Assembly: GCF_005876955.1 (NCBI RefSeq)
Contig: NZ_SSCL01000001.1
Location: 62,001 to 126,000 of the forward strand
Direction: 5' to 3'
Source of the DNA: Sinomonas gamaensis
GTDB taxonomy: Bacteria > Actinomycetota > Actinomycetes > Actinomycetales > Micrococcaceae
DNA: 64,000 nucleotides
In this document: one piece after another, positions 50,424 to 58,784 of the stretch
How the letters are laid out: every line of letters starts with the position of its first letter
Position numbering within the stretch: the first letter of the stretch is position 1
The notes under the pieces: model-generated
Seen by the model: only the letters and a program-made list of their open reading frames with translations
What the model was told of the DNA's origin: nothing
The model's database searches: none
Made by a program: the position numbers and the translations under genes

Positions 50424-51698
50424 TCAGTGCTGGTCCTGCCGCGCGATGAACACCTCGCGGATGAGCAGCATGACCGCGGCCGCGGTCGGAATCGCGATGA
50501 GGGCTCCGAGGACCCCGAGCAGGCTTCCGCCCGCGATCACCGAGATGACGGCGACGGGCCCCGGTACGGCGACCGCTTTCTGCATGATGCGGGGCGAGAC
50601 GAAGTAGGCCTCGAACTGGAGGTAGGCGAAATAGGCGATCGCGAGCACGAGCGCCACCTGCCAGCCTTCGGTGAGCGCGACGAGCACGATCGTGGTGCCC
50701 GCCACCACGCCACCCACAAGCGGGATGAAGGCGAGGAACCCGACGACGAAGGCCAGCAGGGCCGCGTACGGCACCCGCAGAATGGACATGACGATGAACG
50801 CGTAGGTGGCATTCAGCACGGCGACGCAGACTTGGCCGATCACGTAGTTGCCCACGGATCGCGTGATCTCCTCTGAGAGCGCCTCCACGCGGACGCGGCG
50901 CGAACGCGGGGCCAGCCGGTAGGCCCACGTCTTGATGGCAGGCAGGGCCGAAAGGAAGTACAGGCTCAGCACGAGGACCACGAGGGCGCCGAACGCCGAG
51001 TTCGCGATCGTCGTCCCGACCCCGAGCACGCCGCCGAAGACGTTCGAGACGGCCTCCGAATTCTGCCCGAACTTCTGCAGTTCGTCCGTGACGCGCTGCT
51101 TGATGCCGAACTGCTCGTCCAGGCTCTTGTACCAGTCCGACTGGACGATGCTGTTGATCCAGTCGGGGAAGGCGGAGACGATCTGCGCGATCTGGTCGAC
51201 GAGCGTGGGGATGAGCGTGCCGAAGAAGGCCGCGAAGACCGCGAGGAGCGCCAGCAGCGTGATGGTGATCCCCGCCGCACGCGGCACCTTCCGGCCCTCG
51301 AGCCAACGCACCACAGGGTCGAGGCCGAGGGCGATGAAGAGCGCGCCGAGGATCCAGACGAGCAGCTGAGTGGTGTGCTGCGCGATATAGAACAGCGCGA
51401 GGGCGATGCCCACGCCGACGGTTCCCATGAAACCGACATAGATCGGGTGCTTGGGGGACATGCGCGGTCCCGGGCGCCCAAAGTCCCCCTCAGGGGGAAG
51501 CGGCTCGCTCGGAAGCTCCTGGAGCGGCGGCATCTGGAATCGAACGCGTGGCTGAGCGCCGGGAAACGGGCCGCGGAGCCGGTTTGCGAAGGACCGCATC
51601 TGCCCCCACCGCCGGGCGGCCCGAATGTGTTCGCCTTCGCCCTGTCCACCGGAGCCGGCAGCCGATCCGGACGCCATTCCGCTGGGTTCGTCTGCCAC
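50424..51698 (-). CDS. AI-2E family transporter (PerM/YdiK-like)
   Basis: Membrane protein of 424 residues with about eight helices and the family-typical GFLAFIPLVGGVVAGTTIVLVAL and LEGRKVPRAAGITITLL segments. Members export autoinducer-2 or other small molecules, or act as Na+/H+ antiporters; the substrate here is unknown. A disordered, charged N-terminal extension of about 75 residues precedes the first helix. Start GTG 51698 with GGGAGG upstream. Confidence 0.85.
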   Translation of the reverse strand: MADEPSGMASGSAAGSGGQGEGEHIRAARRWGQMRSFANRLRGPFPGAQPRVRFQMPPLQELPSEPLPPEGDFGRPGPRMSPKHPIYVGFMGTVGVGIALALFYIAQHTTQLLVWILGALFIALGLDPVVRWLEGRKVPRAAGITITLLALLAVFAAFFGTLIPTLVDQIAQIVSAFPDWINSIVQSDWYKSLDEQFGIKQRVTDELQKFGQNSEAVSNVFGGVLGVGTTIANSAFGALVVLVLSLYFLSALPAIKTWAYRLAPRSRRVRVEALSEEITRSVGNYVIGQVCVAVLNATYAFIVMSILRVPYAALLAFVVGFLAFIPLVGGVVAGTTIVLVALTEGWQVALVLAIAYFAYLQFEAYFVSPRIMQKAVAVPGPVAVISVIAGGSLLGVLGALIAIPTAAAVMLLIREVFIARQDQH

Positions 51699-51846
51699 AG
51701 CTACTGCCCTCCCACGAGACCTGCGGCCACCCTACCAGCCGCGCTGTTCGGGGCTGGTGAGAGCGCACTGAGACGCCGACTCGGCCTTCAGGTCACGATT
51801 TGGTTACCATTGAGTGTTCGATTTCCCCTACCCGAGGTATTTTTCC

Positions 51847-53550
51847 GTGCGATTCAAGACCACAGCCGCACTCTTGCTGCTGGGCCTGATAGCTCTCGTG
51901 GCCGGCATCGGCCAGCTGACCTTTTGGGCGCCTCCTACTACTGTGACGGCCACTCTGCCGGCCGACACCAAGGCTGCCCCGCTGACCGTCATCGATACGA
52001 AGCTCCGCAATCTGCGCGGAGGGCAGGCCGACGTCACCATCAAGGGCGACGGCAACTTCGTCCTCGCCGCGGGTCGGCCGGATGACGTGGCGGCGTGGGT
52101 CGGCAAGACGGCCCACACCACGATCGACGGCGGATCCGCGGACGGCAAGCAGCTGACCGCGACCTACACGGCCGGCGATCCGACTGCTCCTTCGCCCGCA
52201 GGAGCCGACACCTTCGCCACGAGCCAAAGTGCCTCCGGGAGCTTGGACTACCACTGGGACCTGCCGGACGACGGCGCGTGGCAGCTTGTGCTCGCAACCG
52301 ACGGGACCAAGCCCGCGCCCCACGACATCACCGTCACGTGGCCGAGCAATGCCACCACACCGTGGGCCGTTCCGCTCATCGTCCTGGGCCTCCTCCTGCT
52401 TCTCGCCGGCGCCGCCTTGATCGTCTTCCGCGGCCGGTGGCCCGGCTCCCCGCTCCGCTCCGCCGATGGCCGCCCGCGGACCTCAGTTGAACCCGGCAGC
52501 GGCGGCCCCACCACGCCGACGGCCGAGCGCCGCGCCGTGAGCCCCGCCGGGGTGCGGCGGGCCGGATCGGCGCTTGCCGCCGTCGTCCTCGCCCTGACGG
52601 GCGGGGCCGCGGCAGCGCAGGCTGCCACCACGCCCGCCCCCAGCCCGTCGACGGCTGCCCCGCAGTCGGCGTCGCCGCAGCAGAAGGTCGTCACGGACGA
52701 GCAGTTGCAGCGGATCCTGGACCAGACCGCAAACGCAGTCGCCGCGGGCGATCAGGCGAAGGACGCCAAGAAGCTCGAGCCGCGCGTCGCTGAATCGGCG
52801 CTGCTGGCCCGCACGCAGAACTACAAGATCCGTGCCTCGGTGGCTTCCGCCGCAGCCCTCACCCCGGTGCGCAGCTCGCGGCTCCTCACGAGCGTCGTGA
52901 CGGTTGCCCGCAGCTGGCCGCGGACCGTTATTGCGGTGACCCAGGGCGACGGGAACACGACGCCGCAGATCCTCACGCTGCGCCAGGACGATGCGCGGGC
53001 AAACTACCGGCTGGTCGAGGCCTCGCCGCTCCTGCCGGGCTCCACGTTCCCCAACGCCCTCAAGGCAGGGGCCGCGCAAGTGCCGCTCGATGCGAAGACA
53101 GGCCTTGCGTACAGCCCGGCGGAGGCGCTGCGCGGCCTCGGCGACCGTCTGACCAACCCCGACGCGTGGGCGGACCGCATCCCCGAGAACGCCTACATCA
53201 AGGACACCCTCGGCTACGAGTCGGACATCGTGAAGGCGAGCCCGAACGGGAACCTGACCTTCGCCCACAACCCCACAGCGAATGACGCGGTGGCGTATCG
53301 GACGGCAGACGGCGGAGCGCTGCTCATTGCCCCGCTCGACTTCACGATCGACGGAACCCCGAAGGCGGAGGGCGACAAGCTCACGGTCGTCGAAGACGCC
53401 GCTGCTCTCGCGGGAGGCAAGGAGGCATCCACCAAGATGTCGCTCCAGTTCCGCGAATCTGTGGCGCTCTACATTCCGCCGGCGGGAGGGAAGCAGCAGC
53501 TGACCCTGGTTGGCGCGACCCGCAATCTGGTGGGCGCGAGCGTCAGCTGA
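51847..53550 (+). CDS. Large membrane/secreted protein of unknown function
   Basis: 567 residues, not recognised. It begins with a hydrophobic helix (about 5-27), then an Ala/Thr/Asp-rich extracellular domain, a second helix (about 178-200: VPLIVLGLLLLLAGAALIVF), a basic cytoplasmic linker, a third helix (about 236-258) and a second extracellular domain that looks like a solute-binding or NTF2-like fold. The start is GTG 51847; a longer frame is open from 51814. It is followed by a strong palindrome. A role in cell-envelope biology is likely from topology only. Confidence 0.6.
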   Translation: MRFKTTAALLLLGLIALVAGIGQLTFWAPPTTVTATLPADTKAAPLTVIDTKLRNLRGGQADVTIKGDGNFVLAAGRPDDVAAWVGKTAHTTIDGGSADGKQLTATYTAGDPTAPSPAGADTFATSQSASGSLDYHWDLPDDGAWQLVLATDGTKPAPHDITVTWPSNATTPWAVPLIVLGLLLLLAGAALIVFRGRWPGSPLRSADGRPRTSVEPGSGGPTTPTAERRAVSPAGVRRAGSALAAVVLALTGGAAAAQAATTPAPSPSTAAPQSASPQQKVVTDEQLQRILDQTANAVAAGDQAKDAKKLEPRVAESALLARTQNYKIRASVASAAALTPVRSSRLLTSVVTVARSWPRTVIAVTQGDGNTTPQILTLRQDDARANYRLVEASPLLPGSTFPNALKAGAAQVPLDAKTGLAYSPAEALRGLGDRLTNPDAWADRIPENAYIKDTLGYESDIVKASPNGNLTFAHNPTANDAVAYRTADGGALLIAPLDFTIDGTPKAEGDKLTVVEDAAALAGGKEASTKMSLQFRESVALYIPPAGGKQQLTLVGATRNLVGASVS

Positions 53551-53569
53551 GCTCTGTGAGGAGCTCCTG

Positions 53570-53611
53570 AGCGCGAGGGGCGGGCGGCACGTGCCGTCCG
53601 CCCCTCGCGCT
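53570..53611 (+). terminator. 42-base palindrome after the membrane protein gene
   Basis: Arms of 21 bases (AGCGCGAGGGGCGGGCGGCAC and its complement with one G-U pair) meet almost without a loop. Position 19 bases after the stop suggests a terminator, though no T-run follows. Confidence 0.55.
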
Positions 53612-53638
53612 GTCCGCGTCTCGCATTATGGTTGAGGC

Positions 53639-54631
53639 ATGAGCGTTCCCGGTTCCCGCCAGCCCAGCCCTCTGCCGTCTATGAGCCTCCGGGGCGCCGT
53701 CGACCTTTCGGCGCTCAAGGCGCGAGCCACGGCCACGCCACCGCAGCATGCCGCGCACCCCACGGACAGCGCCCCAGGAGTGGGTGCCAACCGCACCGCC
53801 CCGGAAGGGGAGGCGCCCCCGGCGCTCGCCGTGGACGAAGCCAGCTTCCCCGAGCTCGTCCAGCTTTCGGCCCGCGTGCCCGTGCTCGTCCTCCTCTGGG
53901 CGCAGTATTCGCCCGAGTCCCAGCGTGTCCGAGACGACCTCGGCGCTCAGCTAGCCGGCTACGGCGGCCGGATCGCCTACAGCACTGCCGATATCGAGGC
54001 CTTCCCGCAGCTCGCCCAGGCGCTCGCGATCCAGGCCGTCCCTACGGCCGTCGCCTTCCTCAAAGGGCAGCCCATCCCGCTCTTCCAGGGAGCGGCGGCG
54101 CCCGCGCAGGTGAGCCAGCTGCTCGACGAGCTGCTCCGCGTCGCCGAGGCGAACGGAGTCACCGGAACGGTGGATGGCGGGCCCGCGCCCGAGCAGGCTG
54201 AGCCACCGCTTCCGCCCCGGCTGCAGGAGGCGTACGACGCGCTCGAAAAGGGCGACTACGCAGGCGCCGAGGAGGCGCTCACCAAGGAGCTCGCCGAGTA
54301 CCCGGCAGACCACGAGGCCAAGGCGATGCTGGCCCAAGTGCACCTCATGGCCCGGGTCGAGAAGCTCGGGCAGGACGATGCGGAGCGGGCCCGCAAGGCG
54401 GCAGCCGAGTCTCCTGACGATCTCGAGGCGCAGCTCACGGTCGCCGATCTCGATGTGGTGGGCGGGCACGTCGAGGACGCGTTCTCCCGCATCGTCGCGT
54501 TCATCAGTCGGAACTTCGGTCCCGAGCGGGAGACGGCACGGGTGCGCCTCCTTGAGCTCTTCGAGGTGGTCGGCGCCGCCGACCCGCGCGTGAGCTCGGC
54601 CCGTCAGCAGCTCGCGCGGGTCCTTTTCTGA
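53639..54631 (+). CDS. Thioredoxin-domain/TPR protein (YbbN/CnoX-like)
   Basis: 330 residues: a thioredoxin-like domain (about 60-170) followed by TPR-like helices (about 195-330). The redox motif is absent: where WCxxC is expected the sequence is LWAQYSPESQ, with no cysteine, so it cannot act as a disulfide exchanger. The family (co-chaperone YbbN/CnoX) holds unfolded proteins for GroEL or DnaK; this role is inferred. ATG 53639. The ABC transporter genes start 7 bases later. Confidence 0.8.
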   Translation: MSVPGSRQPSPLPSMSLRGAVDLSALKARATATPPQHAAHPTDSAPGVGANRTAPEGEAPPALAVDEASFPELVQLSARVPVLVLLWAQYSPESQRVRDDLGAQLAGYGGRIAYSTADIEAFPQLAQALAIQAVPTAVAFLKGQPIPLFQGAAAPAQVSQLLDELLRVAEANGVTGTVDGGPAPEQAEPPLPPRLQEAYDALEKGDYAGAEEALTKELAEYPADHEAKAMLAQVHLMARVEKLGQDDAERARKAAAESPDDLEAQLTVADLDVVGGHVEDAFSRIVAFISRNFGPERETARVRLLELFEVVGAADPRVSSARQQLARVLF

Positions 54632-54638
54632 CTCGGCC

Positions 54639-55436
54639 ATGACGCTGCCCAGCTATCCCGTCGCACCAGCATCGGGATACCCCACTGACTCGGCGCTCTC
54701 GCTGCGCGGGCTCGTCAAGTCCTTCGGCGGGAAGACGGCCGTCAACGGCATCAGCCTCGAGGTGCCGACGGGGTCCTTCTTCGGACTCGTCGGCCCCAAC
54801 GGTGCCGGAAAGACCACCACCCTCTCGATGGCCACCGGCCTCCTTCGCCCGGACGACGGAACCGCCGTTGTCCTCGGCGTGGACGTCTGGAAGGATCCCC
54901 TCGCGGCCAAGCGCCTCACGGGGGTGCTGCCGGACGGTGTGCGGCTGTTCGACCGGCTCAGCGGCGAACAGCTCATCACGTACGCGGGCCTTCTGCACGG
55001 TCTGGACCGACAGACCGTCGCCGGACGGGCGCGTGACCTGCTCGAGGCCTTCGACCTCACAGCGGATGCACGGTCCCTCGTGGTCGACTACTCCGCCGGC
55101 ATGACCAAGAAGATCGCCCTGGCGGCCGCGCTCGTCCACGCGCCGCGGCTCCTTGTGCTGGATGAACCGTTCGAGTCCGTCGATCCGGTCTCGGCGGCCA
55201 ACATCCGGGGCATTCTGGCGGACTACGTCCGCTCGGGCGGGACGGTAATCGTCTCAAGCCACGTCATGGATCTGGTCCAGCGCATGTGCGACCACGTTGC
55301 CGTCGTGGCCCAAGGCCGCATCCTGGCCTCCGGGACCGTGGACGAGGTGCGCGCCGGTTCCACCCTCGAGGACAGGTTCGTCGAACTGGTCGGGGGCCAT
55401 GGGCCCACGGAGGGCCTCTCATGGTTGCACACCTGA
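54639..55436 (+). CDS. ABC transporter ATPase
   Basis: ATP-binding subunit of an ABC-2-type exporter, 265 residues. Walker A GPNGAGKTT, signature YSAGMTKKIALAAAL, Walker B LLVLDEPFESVD and H-loop VSSHVM are visible. It overlaps the next gene by 16 bases, so the pair is co-translated. The cargo is unknown. Confidence 0.85.
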   Translation: MTLPSYPVAPASGYPTDSALSLRGLVKSFGGKTAVNGISLEVPTGSFFGLVGPNGAGKTTTLSMATGLLRPDDGTAVVLGVDVWKDPLAAKRLTGVLPDGVRLFDRLSGEQLITYAGLLHGLDRQTVAGRARDLLEAFDLTADARSLVVDYSAGMTKKIALAAALVHAPRLLVLDEPFESVDPVSAANIRGILADYVRSGGTVIVSSHVMDLVQRMCDHVAVVAQGRILASGTVDEVRAGSTLEDRFVELVGGHGPTEGLSWLHT

Positions 55437-56998
55437 TCACCCTCAAGCTCCTGCTCCTTCGCAATGGGCTGCGCCGCAGCGTGGGTCAGCTCATCGGCCT
55501 CATCATCGCCGCCCTGTACGGCCTCGGTGTCCTCCTGCTCGCCGTGGTGGGTCTCATTGCGCTGCGTCTGGCCGACGTTGCGGTCGCCGGCCCGATCGTC
55601 GTGCTCGGCGGCTCTGCGCTCCTTGCAGGCTGGACCCTCGCCCCCATCTTGGTCTCGGGCGTGGACCTCACCCTCGACCCGTCCCGCTTCGCGCTGTTCC
55701 CGATTCCCCTTTCGCGCCTCGTCGTCGGGCAATCGGTGGCTGCCCTCATCGGAGTTCCGGGCGTCTGCACCACTGTGGCTCTGGCCGCCTCCACGGTCAC
55801 GTGGTCGAGGAGCCCGGGCACGTTCGCCGTCGCCGTGGTGGGAGCGATCCTGGCGCTCGGCCTCTGCGTGAGCGCGAGCCGGCTCGTCGCGAGCGCGGTG
55901 ACGGATCTGGCCTCGTCCCGCCGGTTCCGGGAGGCGAGCCGGATGGCCATGATGGTCCCGCTCGTACTTCTCGGACCGATCATTGCCCTCGCGGTCCGCG
56001 GCATGGAAACAAACCCGGATGCACTGCGTGGCCTCGCCGCCGTCCTCGCGTGGACTCCGCTCGGCGCTGCCTTCTCGGCGCCGGCGTCCTTCGCGGATGG
56101 TCATGCTCCCGAGGCCCTCGCTCAGCTGGCGATCGCCGCGGCATCCCTGTGGCTAGCCGTATGGGGCTGGGCTCACGCCCTCGGCCGGGCCCTCGTCGCA
56201 CCGTCGGGCCGGGCCGCGCCCTCGGCACGGAGCGGGCGCCGGGGCCTGGGGCTCTTCGGCGTGATGCCCGCAAGCCCCGCGGGCGCCATCGCGGCCCGGT
56301 CGCTCACCTACTGGGTGCGGGACCCCCGCTACGGGACCGCCCTGATCATCGTGCCCCTCGTGCCCATCATCCTGTACTTCTCCTCGCTGCAGCGGCATCA
56401 GTCGGACGTCTTCCTCCTCTCCGGCCCGTTCGCCGCGTTCCTCCTGGCCTGGTCACTCGCCAGCGACATCTCCTACGACTCCACGGCGTTCTCGCTCCAC
56501 CTCTCGGCGGGCGTTCGGGGTCGCGACGACCGGTGGGGCAGAGCGCTTGCGCTGCTGACGTTCGCGCTGCCGCTCGCGCTCGTCGTCGCCCTGGTCCCGT
56601 TCGCCATCTCGGGGCGCTGGAGCCTCCTTCCCGCCTACCTGGGCCTCGTTGTCGGCGTGCTGATGAGCGGAATAGGCCTTGCGTCGGTCGTCTCGGCCCG
56701 CTTCACTGTGACGGTGCCCCTGCCGGGGGAGAGCCCCTTCAAGCGCCCTGCTGGCAACACGGCCCAGACGTTCGTGGTGCAGTTCGTGGGGCTCATCGTG
56801 CTGGGCGTCCTTGTCCTGCCTGAGATCGTGCTGGTGGCGTTCGCCTCGACCACGGGGTCGGCAGGCTACGGCTGGGCAGGACTCGGCGTGGGCGCGGTAC
56901 TCGGGGGAGCGCTCTTCTGGCTCGGCATCCGGCTCGGGGGAGTCTGGCTGGACCGGCGGGGTCCGGAGGTCTACGCCGCGCTCGTGAGGGCGGGCTGA
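55421..56998 (+). CDS. ABC exporter permease
   Basis: Membrane partner of the preceding ATPase, 525 residues with about twelve helices in two halves joined by a basic loop (APSGRAAPSARSGRRGLG). The arrangement resembles large two-half ABC-2 permeases of actinobacteria. ATG 55421 lies inside the ATPase gene. Substrate unknown. Confidence 0.8.
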   Translation: MVAHLITLKLLLLRNGLRRSVGQLIGLIIAALYGLGVLLLAVVGLIALRLADVAVAGPIVVLGGSALLAGWTLAPILVSGVDLTLDPSRFALFPIPLSRLVVGQSVAALIGVPGVCTTVALAASTVTWSRSPGTFAVAVVGAILALGLCVSASRLVASAVTDLASSRRFREASRMAMMVPLVLLGPIIALAVRGMETNPDALRGLAAVLAWTPLGAAFSAPASFADGHAPEALAQLAIAAASLWLAVWGWAHALGRALVAPSGRAAPSARSGRRGLGLFGVMPASPAGAIAARSLTYWVRDPRYGTALIIVPLVPIILYFSSLQRHQSDVFLLSGPFAAFLLAWSLASDISYDSTAFSLHLSAGVRGRDDRWGRALALLTFALPLALVVALVPFAISGRWSLLPAYLGLVVGVLMSGIGLASVVSARFTVTVPLPGESPFKRPAGNTAQTFVVQFVGLIVLGVLVLPEIVLVAFASTTGSAGYGWAGLGVGAVLGGALFWLGIRLGGVWLDRRGPEVYAALVRAG

Positions 56999-57046
56999 GC
57001 GCGTTTCCCAGCCCCGCTGTCGGACCCCGTTGCTAGCATGGAATCC

Positions 57047-57364
57047 ATGAGCACAGCTGACCCCTACGATCCGTACGCGAACGATCCGCGGGATCCTTCG
57101 ACCTCGGGCTCGACCACGACGATCGAGCGTGAGGAGGTCCGCGAGGAGCTCGAACCGGGTGACCGCGAACGCTTCTCCCACTATGTGCGCAAGGAGAAGA
57201 TCATGGAATCCGCCCTCACGGGCGAACCCGTGGTCGCCCTCTGCGGCAAGGTGTGGACTCCCGGGCGGGATCCGCAGAAGTTCCCCGTCTGCCCCACCTG
57301 CAAGGAGATCTACGAGGGCCTGCGGCCGGGCAACGACGGCAACAACAACGGCGACGACGCCTAA
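57047..57364 (+). CDS. DUF3039 family protein
   Basis: 105-residue soluble protein. The N-terminus is disordered (YDPYANDPRDPSTSGSTTT); the conserved C-terminal part contains HYVRKEKIMESALTGEPVVALCGKVW and CPTCKEIYEG, with three cysteines that may bind zinc. Function unknown; the family is actinobacterial. ATG 57047 is preferred to ATG 57038: a TAGCAT box 7 bases upstream suggests a leaderless transcript. Confidence 0.85.
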   Translation: MSTADPYDPYANDPRDPSTSGSTTTIEREEVREELEPGDRERFSHYVRKEKIMESALTGEPVVALCGKVWTPGRDPQKFPVCPTCKEIYEGLRPGNDGNNNGDDA

Positions 57365-57392
57365 GTTGGCCTCGGGTGGGGCCCGAGGTGTC

Positions 57393-58784
57393 ATGTCCCG
57401 CCCCTACCGCGGTCTGGTGGTGGGCCTCCTCGCGATCGTCACGTGCAGTGCCTTCGAGGCCATGGCCGTCACCACGGCCATGCCCGTGGTCGCCGCTGAC
57501 CTCGGAGGGCAGCGGGCGTATGGCCTCGCCTTCTCGCTCTACCTGACCGCTTCGCTCGCAGCGACGGCCGCGGCCGGTCCCTGGTGTGACCATTCGGGCC
57601 CGCGTCCGTCGCTCCTGACTGGCCTCGGGCTCATGTGCGCGGGACTCGTCCTCTGCGGTGGCGCATGGGACTTCGGCGCCTTCACCCTCGGGCGGATGGT
57701 CTCCGGTGCCGGGGCTGGTTTCATGATCGTGCCCGTCTACGTGATCATCGGCCAGGCCCTCCCGTCTGCGCTGCAACCGGTCGTGTTCGGCTGGTTCTCC
57801 GCGGCGTGGGTCGTGCCCTCGCTCGTGGGGCCGTATGTCTCGGGGCTGCTGGCCGAGCACGTGAGCTGGCGGCCCGTCTTCTTCGGGGTTGCACCGATCG
57901 TGGTGGCTGCGGTGATCTTCATGTGGCCGCGGGTGCGTGGCCTGCGGGCGCCTGAGGAGAAATCGATGGCCTCGGGCGAAGGACGACGGCGAGCCCTCCT
58001 CGGCGCGGGTCTCGCCATCGGTGTCGCTGGGGCGCAGTGGGCGGCGCAGTCGTGGGTCGATCCGGCGCTTCGTGACGCCCTCACCCCCGTAGTGCTCGGC
58101 GTGGTGGGCCTCGCAGGGCTGGCCCTCGTCGTCGCCACGGTCCCGCGGCTGCTCCCCCCGGGCTCCCTCCGCATCGCACGGGGGCTGCCCGCCGTCGTCG
58201 TCGTCCGGGGCCTGCTCACGCTCGCCTTCTTCGGAGCAGAAGCGTTCATCCCGCTCATGCTCGTGGACCGCTACGGGCTTGAGCCGTCGATCGCCGGCCT
58301 CGCCCTGACAGGCGGCGCGCTCGGCTGGACCGCTGGCTCGTTCGCCCAGACGAAGGGCTGGCTCCCGCGGCCCATGTTCCTCGTCCTCGGCGCGGCCCTG
58401 CTGTTCGGCTGCATGCTCGCGGTCGCGGCGGTCGTTTCGGCCCATGCAGAGCCGTTCCTCCTCGCACTCGCATGGGCGTTCGCGGGCATGGGCATGGGAC
58501 TGTCGATGTCCACGACGTCTGTGCTCGTCCTCGACCTGAGCGACGCGGCGGCGCGCGGAAGGAATTCGGCCTCCCTCCAGTTGGCCGATATGCTCGGTGG
58601 AGTGATTGGAACCGCCGGAGCCGGAACGCTGTACTCCCTGCTGCTCAACCCGGACAGAACCCCGGGCACAGGCGTTTTCACCCTTCTCGTCCTCGTCCTG
58701 GCTGTCTCCGCGCTCCTTGCCGCGGTCGCCGCCACCAGGACGCGAACGCCGTCGACCGCCGCCCGCGAGGCGGATCGCGCATGA
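57393..58784 (+). CDS. MFS transporter (drug/exporter type)
   Basis: Major facilitator with about fourteen hydrophobic segments over 463 residues. N-terminal FEAMAVTTAMPVVAADLGG is the pattern of DHA2-type drug exporters; the helix 5 motif is GRMVSGAGAGFMIVPVYVIIGQALP. ATG 57393 is chosen (GAGG upstream); a TTG at 57366 is an alternative. Its stop overlaps the helicase start (ATGA). Confidence 0.8.
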   Translation: MSRPYRGLVVGLLAIVTCSAFEAMAVTTAMPVVAADLGGQRAYGLAFSLYLTASLAATAAAGPWCDHSGPRPSLLTGLGLMCAGLVLCGGAWDFGAFTLGRMVSGAGAGFMIVPVYVIIGQALPSALQPVVFGWFSAAWVVPSLVGPYVSGLLAEHVSWRPVFFGVAPIVVAAVIFMWPRVRGLRAPEEKSMASGEGRRRALLGAGLAIGVAGAQWAAQSWVDPALRDALTPVVLGVVGLAGLALVVATVPRLLPPGSLRIARGLPAVVVVRGLLTLAFFGAEAFIPLMLVDRYGLEPSIAGLALTGGALGWTAGSFAQTKGWLPRPMFLVLGAALLFGCMLAVAAVVSAHAEPFLLALAWAFAGMGMGLSMSTTSVLVLDLSDAAARGRNSASLQLADMLGGVIGTAGAGTLYSLLLNPDRTPGTGVFTLLVLVLAVSALLAAVAATRTRTPSTAAREADRA

